Source of the DNA: Streptomyces longispororuber
Lineage (GTDB): Bacteria; Actinomycetota; Actinomycetes; Streptomycetales; Streptomycetaceae
Assembly: GCF_024448165.1 (NCBI RefSeq)
Contig: NZ_JAMOLN010000033.1
Coordinates: 1-62,214 of the forward strand
Reading direction: 5' to 3'
Length of the DNA: 62,214 nucleotides
Part shown: positions 1 through 6,907 of the stretch, piece after piece
Layout of the letters: each line of letters starts with the position of its first letter
Position numbering within the stretch: the first letter of the stretch is position 1
The notes under the pieces: model-generated
Told to the model about the DNA's origin: nothing
What the model saw: the letters and a program-made list of their open reading frames with translations, nothing else
Databases searched by the model: none
Position numbers and translations under genes: made by a program

Positions 1-39
1 ACCCTCGCCGCCACACTGCTCTGGCTCCAACCACTTTGA
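1..39 (+). CDS. possible 3' end of an upstream gene (partial)
   Basis: Frame 1 reads twelve mostly hydrophobic residues (TLAATLLWLQPL) and stops at TGA 37-39. This could be the last membrane helix of a transporter transcribed from the left and converging on the SGNH hydrolase gene. It is too short to assign a family, and the frame may be chance. Confidence 0.3.
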   Translation, partial: TLAATLLWLQPL

Positions 40-48
40 AGACACGAC

Positions 49-846
49 CTAGGGCCTGTCGTCGGTGGGATCGGCGAGGTCGGTGCAGGGCGTCAGCTCG
101 GCCCGCTTCGGCGGCCGCCCGTCACCCGAGGAACGGCCGGTCAGCCGCCGACCGATCCACGGCACGAGATGCTGCTTCGCGAAGCGCGCGTCGGCCACCC
201 GGCGGGTCACCCAGTTCGGCGGGACCGCGGTCGGCAGCGCGGCCCGCCAGTCGGACTCGGCGTCGTACCCGAGCGTCTGCCACACCGCCTCGGCGACCCG
301 GCGATGGCCCTCCGTCGTCAGGTGCAGCCGGTCCACGTCCCACATGCGCTGGTCGCCCAGGGCCGCGGCCCCGTACAGGTCGACGACCACGGCGTCGTGC
401 CGCGCCGCGAGGTCGTCGATGCAGGTGAACAGTTCCTCCATGCGCGGCCGGAACCGCTCCATCACCGGACCGTTGCGCCCCGGGGAACGCATCAGGACCA
501 GCCGCTCGCACGACGGGGCCAGCTTCTCGACGGCCTCCGTGAGCAGATCGCGGACCCGGACCATGTCGCACTTGGGGCGCAGGGTGTCGTTGAGGCCGCC
601 GACGAGGGTCACCACGTCCGCCTTCATGGCGGCGGCGACATCGATCTGCTCGTCGACGATCTGCCCGATGAGCTTGCCGCGCACGGCGAGGTTCGCGTAC
701 CGGAAGCCGGGGCTCTGGGCCGCCATCCGGCCGGCCAGTACGTCGGCCCAGCCGCGGTACGAGCCGTCCGGGAGCCGGTCCGACATGCCCTCGGTGAAGG
801 AGTCGCCGACCGCGACGAGGCTGGTGTATTTGGCATTCATCTGCAT
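49..846 (-). CDS. SGNH/GDSL-type hydrolase (lipase/esterase family)
   Basis: This 265-residue protein is a probable SGNH-fold esterase. It carries block I GDSFTEG near the N terminus, GGLND (block III, oxyanion Asn) and the DRLHLTTEGH block V with the catalytic Asp and His. No signal peptide is visible, so it is probably cytoplasmic. The start is taken at ATG 846; an in-frame ATG at 840 is equally possible because neither has a clear Shine-Dalgarno. The ORF stays open upstream, but that sequence is not SGNH-like and runs into the divergent gene. Substrate unknown. Confidence 0.85.
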   Translation of the reverse strand: MQMNAKYTSLVAVGDSFTEGMSDRLPDGSYRGWADVLAGRMAAQSPGFRYANLAVRGKLIGQIVDEQIDVAAAMKADVVTLVGGLNDTLRPKCDMVRVRDLLTEAVEKLAPSCERLVLMRSPGRNGPVMERFRPRMEELFTCIDDLAARHDAVVVDLYGAAALGDQRMWDVDRLHLTTEGHRRVAEAVWQTLGYDAESDWRAALPTAVPPNWVTRRVADARFAKQHLVPWIGRRLTGRSSGDGRPPKRAELTPCTDLADPTDDRP

Positions 847-978
847 GGCGCCAGTGATGGTATCCCGGCCGGTCACAGCTCCGTGCGCCGCAGGTCTGGG
901 CAGCGGCCCGGCCCCGCGGTATTCCAGGAGCAGACAGCACAGCGGCACGGCAGCACGAACGAAACGGGGGAGACGACC

Positions 979-1242
979 ATGTGGAGCACCGCCTTCTGGA
1001 AAGCCACCGCCGAGCGCGCGATCAGGACCTTCGCCCAGGCCCTCGCCGCCGTCCTCGTGGCCGGCGCCACGAACCTGCTCGACGTCGACTGGGTGGCCGC
1101 GCTCGGCACCGCGGGCCTCGCGACCCTGCTCGCCGTCCTCACGGCGGTCGGCACGGCCGGGATCGGACCGCACGGCCCCGGCATCCTGGAAGAACCGACC
1201 GGGGAGACGGCCCGGGCAGAGCCGGCCCGGCCCGCCGCCTGA
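979..1242 (+). CDS. small holin-like membrane protein
   Basis: This 87-residue protein starts at ATG 979 behind GGGGGAG. An N-terminal amphipathic segment (STAFWKATAERAIRTFAQAL) leads into two hydrophobic stretches separated by LLDVDWVAALG, then an acidic/Pro-Ala tail. The pattern matches the r1t-type holin family found widely in Streptomyces chromosomes and phages. No endolysin, phage structural gene or integrase lies nearby. It is divergent from the SGNH hydrolase, sharing a 132-bp spacer, and its stop sits 2 bp from the stop of the convergent ABC-F gene. Function in the host is unknown. Confidence 0.7.
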   Translation: MWSTAFWKATAERAIRTFAQALAAVLVAGATNLLDVDWVAALGTAGLATLLAVLTAVGTAGIGPHGPGILEEPTGETARAEPARPAA

Positions 1243-1244
1243 CG

Positions 1245-2873
1245 TCAGCCGCCGGCGAGCACCGTCCCGTCGGCGACCCGCACCCGGTCCCCGGCGAACC
1301 GCTCCCGCAGCCTGCGGTCGTGCGAGACCACCACGAGCGTGCCCGCGTACCCGGCGAGCGCCTCGTCCAGGTCCTCGACGAGCGCGGGGGAGACGTGGTT
1401 GGTCGGCTCGTCCAGGAGCAGCAGATCGGCGGGGCGGGCGACCAGGCGCGCCAGGTCGAGGCGGCGGCGCTGCCCCACGGAGAGGCCGCGCACCGGCACG
1501 GACAGGTCCTCCTCGCGGAACAACCCGAGGGCCAGGAGCGTCTCCGCGTGGTCCTCCGGCAGCCCGCCGAGCCCGGCCGCGAACGCGTCGAGCAGCGGCA
1601 GTCCGACGCCGTCGTGCGCCACCTCCTGCGGGAGGTAGCCGATGCGCGGCGGCAGCTGGACGCTGCCGCGATCCGGCACGAGCCGCCCCGCGAGGAGCGC
1701 CAGCAGCGTCGACTTGCCCGCGCCGTTCGGCCCCGTCACCAGCGTCCGCGAGCCCGGCTCCAGCACCAGCCGGTCCACCGCGAGCCGCTCGCCCACCACG
1801 GCGTCCGTCACCTCGACGGGCCGTACGAACGGATGGCCGCCGCCCTCCAGCGCGCCCTCGCCCGCCGTGAACCGCAGCGGGTCAGGCGGCTTCGGCACCG
1901 GCTCGGCGCGCAGCCTGCGCAGCCGCTCGCGCGCGGTGCGGACGACGCCCGAGACCTGGCCCTCCACCGACCGCTGGTGCTTGGAGAACTTGGCGAACGA
2001 GCTGCTGTCCCGCATCCGCCAGCCGCTGGAGAGCCGGTCCGCCGTCCCCTCGGCGATCCGCTCCTGCCGCTCCACCTCGTCGCGCCACGCCCGGTGCCGC
2101 TCCTCCCAGCGGCGGCGCAGCGCCGTCCGCTGCTCCAGGTAGCCGTGCCAGCCGTTGCCGTACCGCGCCACCGAGCGGCGGTCCCCGTCGACCTCGACGA
2201 TCGCGCCCGCCACCCGGTCGAGGAACACCCGGTCGTGGGTGACGGCGACGACGGTGCCGCGGTGGGCCCGCAGCCGGTCCTCCAGCCAGCCGAGCGCCTG
2301 GTCGTCGAGGTGGTTCGTCGGCTCGTCCAGGAGCAGCAGCTCGGGCTGCGGGGCGAGCACACAGGCGAGCGCGAGCCGCGCCGCCTCACCGCCGGAGAGC
2401 GAGCCGAGCGTCCGCGTGCGATCCAGCCGGGGCACGCCGAGCCCGTGCAGGGCGGCTTCGAGGCGGGCGTCGGCCCGGTAGCCGTCGCGCGCCTCGAAGG
2501 CCGCCACCAGGTCCGCGTACGCGGCGAGCCCGGCCCGGTCCGCCGAGCCGAGCTCCGCCTCCGCGGCCCTGATCCGGCGCTCCAGATCGCGCAGGTCCGC
2601 GAGCGCGTCGTCGACGGCGTCCCGCACGGTCGCCTCGGGCGGCAGCCGGAGCGTCTGGGCGAGGTAGCCGGTGCCGCCGTCGGCGACCACGACCGCGGAC
2701 CCCTCGGCGGGGAGCAGCTCACCGGCCACGATGCGCAGCAGCGTCGACTTGCCCGAACCGTTCTCGCCGATGATCGCCACGTGCTCGCCGGGCCGCACCG
2801 TCAGTGAGACCCGGTCGAGCACCGGCCGGTCCGGATATCCGTACGACACGTCCTTCAGGACGAGCTGACTCAC
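1245..2873 (-). CDS. ABC-F family ATP-binding protein
   Basis: This is a 542-residue soluble protein with two ABC domains and no membrane segment, the ABC-F layout of ribosome-associated translation or antibiotic-resistance factors. Walker A motifs are GENGSGKST and GPNGAGKST; signatures are LSGGEAARLALA and LSVGQRRRLDLA; Walker B motifs are LLLLDEPTNHLD and LLLLDEPTNHVS. A basic, charged linker of about 80 residues joins them, as expected for the ribosomal P-site-probing arm. The start is GTG 2873 behind AGGGGG. It lies 43 bp downstream of two CNNM/CBS genes and may be cotranscribed. Resistance versus housekeeping role cannot be told from sequence. Confidence 0.9.
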   Translation of the reverse strand: MSQLVLKDVSYGYPDRPVLDRVSLTVRPGEHVAIIGENGSGKSTLLRIVAGELLPAEGSAVVVADGGTGYLAQTLRLPPEATVRDAVDDALADLRDLERRIRAAEAELGSADRAGLAAYADLVAAFEARDGYRADARLEAALHGLGVPRLDRTRTLGSLSGGEAARLALACVLAPQPELLLLDEPTNHLDDQALGWLEDRLRAHRGTVVAVTHDRVFLDRVAGAIVEVDGDRRSVARYGNGWHGYLEQRTALRRRWEERHRAWRDEVERQERIAEGTADRLSSGWRMRDSSSFAKFSKHQRSVEGQVSGVVRTARERLRRLRAEPVPKPPDPLRFTAGEGALEGGGHPFVRPVEVTDAVVGERLAVDRLVLEPGSRTLVTGPNGAGKSTLLALLAGRLVPDRGSVQLPPRIGYLPQEVAHDGVGLPLLDAFAAGLGGLPEDHAETLLALGLFREEDLSVPVRGLSVGQRRRLDLARLVARPADLLLLDEPTNHVSPALVEDLDEALAGYAGTLVVVSHDRRLRERFAGDRVRVADGTVLAGG

Positions 2874-2885
2874 GACTGTGCCCCC

Positions 2886-2921
2886 TGTCGCCTCGGATGT
2901 CGCCTCGGATGTCGCCTCAGA
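2886..2921. repeat. 12-bp tandem repeat, three copies
   Basis: The unit TGTCGCCTCGGA occurs at 2886-2897 and 2898-2909, with a third copy (one mismatch) at 2910-2921. The array covers the last codons and stop (2917-2919) of the CNNM gene and most of the 43-bp spacer to the ABC-F start. The unit is a multiple of three, so copy-number change would not shift a frame. Confidence 0.85.
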
Positions 2922-3930
2922 CGGGTAGCCCGAACAGCTCCCGCAGCACGTCCTCCATGGTCACCAGACCGGCGAGCCGGCCGTCCGAGCCGAGCACCGC
3001 GGCCACGTGCGTACGGCTGCCGCGCATCGCGGTCAGGACGTCGTCCAGCGGCGTCGTCTCCCGCACCCGCGCGATGGACCGCATGTCCGGCACCCGGAAC
3101 GGCAGATCGCGCGGCATCGCGTCCAGCGCGTCCTTCACGTGCAGATAGCCGACGATGCGCCGGCCCTCGTCCACCACGGGGAAGCGGGAGAAGCCGGACT
3201 CGGCGGAGAGCCGCTCCAGCTGCTCGGGCGTCACGCCCACGCGCGCGTAGACGACCTTCTCCAGCGGCAGGACGATCTCCTTCACCGGGCGGCGGCCCAG
3301 TTCGAGCGCGTCGTGCAGCCGTTCCTGGGCCCGGTCGTCGATCAGCCCGGCGTCCGAGGAGTCCTTGACCATCCGGGCCAGCTCGTCGTCCGAGAACGTC
3401 GCCGCGACCTCGTCCTTGACCTCCACACGGAGCAGCTTGAGCAGCGTGTTCGCGAAGGCGTTGATCGTGAAGATCACCGGGCGCAGGGCGCGCGCCAGGG
3501 CCACCAGCGGCGGGCCGAGGAGCAGCGCGGAGCGCACCGGCTCGGCGAGCGCGATGTTCTTCGGCACCATCTCGCCGAGCAGCATGTGCAGATACGTCGC
3601 CACGGTCAGCGCGATCACGAACGAGATCGGGTGGACCAGGCCGTGCGGCACGCCGACGCCGTCGAAGACCGGCTCCAGCAGGTGGGCGATCGCGGGCTCG
3701 GCCACGATGCCGAGGACCAGCGTGCACAGCGTGATGCCGAGCTGCGCGGCGGCGAGCAGCGCGGACACGTGCTGCAGGCCCCACAGGACGCTGCGGGCCC
3801 GGCGGTCGCCGTCCTCGGCGTGCGGTTCGATCTGGCTGCGGCGCACCGAGATCAGGGCGAACTCGGCGCCCACGAAGAAGGCGTTGACGACGAGGGTCGC
3901 CAGGCCGATCAGGAGCTGGATCGCGGTCAT
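2917..3930 (-). CDS. CNNM/CorC-type membrane protein with CBS pair (hemolysin family)
   Basis: This 337-residue protein has an N-terminal DUF21/CNNM membrane domain of about four helices (residues 1-150, starting MTAIQLLIGLATLVVNAFFV) followed by a Bateman (CBS pair) domain, with ARVGVTPEQLERL and GLVTMEDVLRELFG as CBS elements. Family members are linked to Mg2+ or other divalent cation efflux; the name hemolysin is historical. It is shorter than its neighbour and lacks the C-terminal CorC_HlyC domain. Its ATG overlaps the upstream gene's stop (ATGA at 3927-3930), so the pair is translationally coupled and may work as a heteromer. Confidence 0.9.
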   Translation of the reverse strand: MTAIQLLIGLATLVVNAFFVGAEFALISVRRSQIEPHAEDGDRRARSVLWGLQHVSALLAAAQLGITLCTLVLGIVAEPAIAHLLEPVFDGVGVPHGLVHPISFVIALTVATYLHMLLGEMVPKNIALAEPVRSALLLGPPLVALARALRPVIFTINAFANTLLKLLRVEVKDEVAATFSDDELARMVKDSSDAGLIDDRAQERLHDALELGRRPVKEIVLPLEKVVYARVGVTPEQLERLSAESGFSRFPVVDEGRRIVGYLHVKDALDAMPRDLPFRVPDMRSIARVRETTPLDDVLTAMRGSRTHVAAVLGSDGRLAGLVTMEDVLRELFGLPV

Positions 3931-5261
3931 CGGGCCTCCTCCGGGGTGGCGCTGTCGGTCAGCGGGGCGTGCAGCAGGACGCGGGCGGCGCGGTGGCCGT
4001 GCGCGTCCACGACGTCGAGCCGCCAGCCGGCGACCTCGACGCTGTCGCCGACGTCCGGGATCCGGCCCAGCTCGGTCGCGACGAGCCCGGCGAGCGTCTC
4101 GTAGGGGCCGTCGGGCGCGCGCAGTCCGACGCGGGCCAGCTGGTCGGTGCGGGCGGCGCCGTCCGCCGAGAAGAGGGTGCGGCCCTGCTCGTCGGCGCCG
4201 GCCGCGGCGATGTCGGGCGTCTCGTGCGGGTCGTGCTCGTCCCGCACCTCGCCGACGACCTCCTCGACGATGTCCTCCAGGGTGGCGACGCCGGCGGTGC
4301 CGCCGTACTCGTCGATGACCACGGCCATCGTGCGCTTGCCGGACAGCCGGTCGAGCAGCCGCTCCACGGTCAGCGACTCGGGGACGAGCAGCGGTTCGCG
4401 CAGCAGGTCGGCCACGCCCTTGCGGGGGCGCTGCCGGTCGGGCACGGCGAGCACGTCCTTGATGTGCACGATGCCGACGACCGTGTCGAGGTTGCCGCGG
4501 TAGACGGGGAACCGGGAGAGGCCGGTGGCCCGGGTCGCGTTCGCCACGTCCTCGCAGGTCGCCTGCACGTCGAGGGCCATGACCTGGACCCGCGGCGTCA
4601 TCACGTTCTCCGCGGTCAGGTCGGCCAGGTTCAGGGTCCGGACGAACAGCTCGGCGGTGTCCGCCTCCAGGGCGCCCTCCTTGGCGGAGTGCCGGGCGAG
4701 CGCCATGAGCTCCTGCGGGCCGCGCGCGGAGGCCAGCTCCTCGGTCGGCTCGATGCCGAACCGGCGCACGAGACGGTTCGCCGTGTTGTTCAGGTGGGTG
4801 ATGAACGGGCGGAACGCCGCGCTGAACCAGCGTTGCGGCGTCGCCACCCGCTTGGAGACGGCCAGCGGCGACGAGATCGCCCAGTTCTTCGGCACCAGCT
4901 CGCCGACGACCATCAGGAACACGGTCGACAGGGCGGTGCCGATGACCAGGGCGACCGACGACGACGCCGACTCGGGGACGCCGATCGCTTCGAGGGGGCC
5001 CGCGATGAGCTTGCCGATGGACGGCTCGGCGAGCATGCCGACGACCAGATTGGTGACGGTGATGCCGAGCTGGGCACCGGACAGCTGGAACGTCAGGTTC
5101 CGTACGGCCTTCAGGGCGCTGGACGCGCCGCGCTCACCGCGCTCGACCGCCTGTTCCAGATCGCTGCGCTCGACGGTCGTGAGCGAGAACTCCGCCGCGA
5201 CGAAGGCGCCGCAGGCCAGCGAGAGAAGCACTGCGACGGCGAGCAGAAGCACTTCGGTCAT
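3927..5261 (-). CDS. CNNM/CorC-type membrane protein with CBS pair and transporter-associated domain
   Basis: This 444-residue protein has a DUF21/CNNM membrane domain (about residues 1-190, four hydrophobic segments), two CBS motifs around residues 205-330 (FPVYRGNLDTVVGIVHIKDV; VIDEYGGTAGVATLEDIVEE) and a C-terminal CorC_HlyC domain ending in a WRLDVVDAHGHRAARVLL strand. It is a probable divalent-cation transporter or regulator. It is the first gene of an apparent operon with the shorter paralogue and possibly the ABC-F gene. The 222-bp upstream spacer shows no recognisable riboswitch. Confidence 0.9.
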   Translation of the reverse strand: MTEVLLLAVAVLLSLACGAFVAAEFSLTTVERSDLEQAVERGERGASSALKAVRNLTFQLSGAQLGITVTNLVVGMLAEPSIGKLIAGPLEAIGVPESASSSVALVIGTALSTVFLMVVGELVPKNWAISSPLAVSKRVATPQRWFSAAFRPFITHLNNTANRLVRRFGIEPTEELASARGPQELMALARHSAKEGALEADTAELFVRTLNLADLTAENVMTPRVQVMALDVQATCEDVANATRATGLSRFPVYRGNLDTVVGIVHIKDVLAVPDRQRPRKGVADLLREPLLVPESLTVERLLDRLSGKRTMAVVIDEYGGTAGVATLEDIVEEVVGEVRDEHDPHETPDIAAAGADEQGRTLFSADGAARTDQLARVGLRAPDGPYETLAGLVATELGRIPDVGDSVEVAGWRLDVVDAHGHRAARVLLHAPLTDSATPEEAR

Positions 5262-5483
5262 CGGGTCGTCACCTCCGTCCCATGATCGGCCAGGGGCGGG
5301 GCGGACGCGCGCTCGCGGGAGCCGCGCAGGGGGACGGACCGGGTACTGGGGGGCTCGCCCATGGGCGGACGCTCACACCTTTCGCAGATATTTCGAGTGA
5401 CCCACCCATGGTAAAGGGTCGGCAAAGCGGATTTCCTTACCGGTCCCGTACCCCCACGTCGCCTGGGGGCCACCGGGGTGCGC

Positions 5484-5912
5484 TCAGTCGTCGAGCAGGT
5501 GCTTCACCCAGCGGCTCCACTGCGGCTCGGGCGCGTAACCGGCCGCCTGCCACGCGTGGTGCGCCCGCTCGTTGCGGTCCAGGACCATCGCGTCGCCCCG
5601 CCGCCCGCCGAGCGCCACGAACCGCTCCTCGGCGGCCGCGAGCAGCGCGGACCCGATGCCCTGCCGTCGGGCGTCGGGGCGCACCGCGAGCCGGTACAGG
5701 TGGCAGCGCCAGCCGTCGAAGCCCGCGACGACCGTGCCGAGCAGCTCGCCGTCGCGCTCGGCGAGCAGCAGGGCCTCGGGATCCCTCGCGACCAGGCGCT
5801 CGACGCCCGCCCGGTCGTCGCTGATGCTCGTGCCCTCCGCGGCCGTCTTCCAGAACGCCAGGACGGCGTCGAGATCGGTGGGTGCGGCGGACCGGATACG
5901 AAGATCGCTCAT
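5484..5912 (-). CDS. GNAT family N-acetyltransferase
   Basis: This is a 142-residue single GNAT domain. The acetyl-CoA-binding motif A is visible as LAVRPDARRQGIGSALLAAAEERF (R-x-x-G-x-G/A pyrophosphate loop at RRQGIG), followed by motif B (NERAHHAWQAAGYAPE). The N terminus begins RIRSAAPTDLDAVLAFW, as in RimI-like enzymes. The substrate is unknown. It is monocistronic or follows the LLM oxidoreductase with a 58-bp gap. Confidence 0.85.
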   Translation of the reverse strand: MSDLRIRSAAPTDLDAVLAFWKTAAEGTSISDDRAGVERLVARDPEALLLAERDGELLGTVVAGFDGWRCHLYRLAVRPDARRQGIGSALLAAAEERFVALGGRRGDAMVLDRNERAHHAWQAAGYAPEPQWSRWVKHLLDD

Positions 5913-5970
5913 GGCCCGATCCCATCACCGGCCGGCCGCCGTCCGCCGCCGAATTCCACATGCCGGACGG

Positions 5971-6840
5971 TCACCGCCCGCGCAGCTCCTCGATGACCGG
6001 CGCGAGGACCTCCATGTGCGGCTCCAGGACCGTGATGTAAGAGAACCCGAACCGCTCCCGCTGCTCGATCAGCCGCCGGGCGATCTGCTCGACGCTGCCG
6101 ACCAGGACGAGCGGCGAGTCCAGGACGTCCTGCTCGCTGAGGGTCGGCATGCGCTCCAGCCAGGGCCGCGCCGAGGCGGCCGGATCGTCGGTGACGTCCA
6201 CCAGCTGGACGAGCAGGTTCCGCTCGGCGGGTTCGGCCCGGTCGGCGGCGAACTTCCGGTACGCGGCCACCCGCCCGTCCAGCTCCTCGGCCGACAGCGG
6301 GAAGAGGCCGCTGGGCAGCTCGGGGGCCGGGCGGGCGCCGACGAACGCGGCGATGTCGGCGTGCTCGGCGACGATCCGCAGCATCCGGTCCCCGTTCCCG
6401 CCGATCAGCAGCGGCGGACGCGCGTCGGGCCCGGACGAGGGCAGCAGCCGCTCCAGTTCCTCCACGGTGTGCAGGAGCCGGTCCACCCGGCTGCCCGCGG
6501 TGCCCCACTCGACGCCTGCCTGCTCGAACTCCGCGCGCACGTATCCGGTGCCGAGGCCCAGTTCGAGCCGGCCGCCGGTCAGCGCTACGGCGGTCGCCAC
6601 CTCGCGGGCGAGCAGCACCGGGTTCCAGAACGCGCAGTTGAGCACGAACGTGCCGAGGCGCGGCCGGGTCGTCGCCTCGGCCGCCGCCACCAGGGCGGGG
6701 AACGGCGACGGCATGCCCAGGTGGTCGGCCACGGAGATCACGTCGAAGCCCAGTTCCTCCGCCCTGCGGCACGTGGCGCGCCACGCGTCGCCGGGCGAGG
6801 GAGCGATGAGATTGACGCCGAAGCGGAACGGGCGGGTCAT
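5971..6840 (-). CDS. LLM class F420-dependent oxidoreductase (TIGR03621-like)
   Basis: This 289-residue TIM-barrel flavin/F420 enzyme of the luciferase-like monooxygenase class starts FRFGVNLIAPSPGDAWRATC and contains SVADHLGMPSPFPALVAAA and GGRLELGLGTGYVRAEF, the usual LLM nucleotide-binding loop. LLIGGNGDRMLRIVAEHADI is a typical F420-LLM motif. In actinobacteria such enzymes mostly use F420 rather than FMN. A strong hairpin lies just upstream (6867-6901), separating it from the ABC exporter genes. Substrate unknown. Confidence 0.85.
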   Translation of the reverse strand: MTRPFRFGVNLIAPSPGDAWRATCRRAEELGFDVISVADHLGMPSPFPALVAAAEATTRPRLGTFVLNCAFWNPVLLAREVATAVALTGGRLELGLGTGYVRAEFEQAGVEWGTAGSRVDRLLHTVEELERLLPSSGPDARPPLLIGGNGDRMLRIVAEHADIAAFVGARPAPELPSGLFPLSAEELDGRVAAYRKFAADRAEPAERNLLVQLVDVTDDPAASARPWLERMPTLSEQDVLDSPLVLVGSVEQIARRLIEQRERFGFSYITVLEPHMEVLAPVIEELRGR

Positions 6841-6866
6841 GAACTCTCCTCACGTGCGGGCGACTT

Positions 6867-6901
6867 GGGGCGGCCGGACGGACGGAGTGTCCGGCCGCCC
6901 C
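6867..6901 (-). terminator. intrinsic terminator-like hairpin after the ABC exporter operon
   Basis: A perfect 13-bp stem pairs 6867-6879 (GGGGCGGCCGGAC) with 6889-6901, with a 9-nt loop. It starts 6 bp beyond the permease stop on the minus strand. There is no U-tract, which is usual for Streptomyces terminators. Confidence 0.75.
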
Positions 6902-6907
6902 ATCCCA

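Noticed and set aside
979..1242. Prophage remnant around the holin-like gene
   Set aside because: No integrase, lysin, portal, capsid or tail genes and no attachment-site repeats were seen around it.
5262..5483. Magnesium riboswitch before the CNNM genes
   Set aside because: No M-box or ykoK-like conserved sequence could be found in the spacer.
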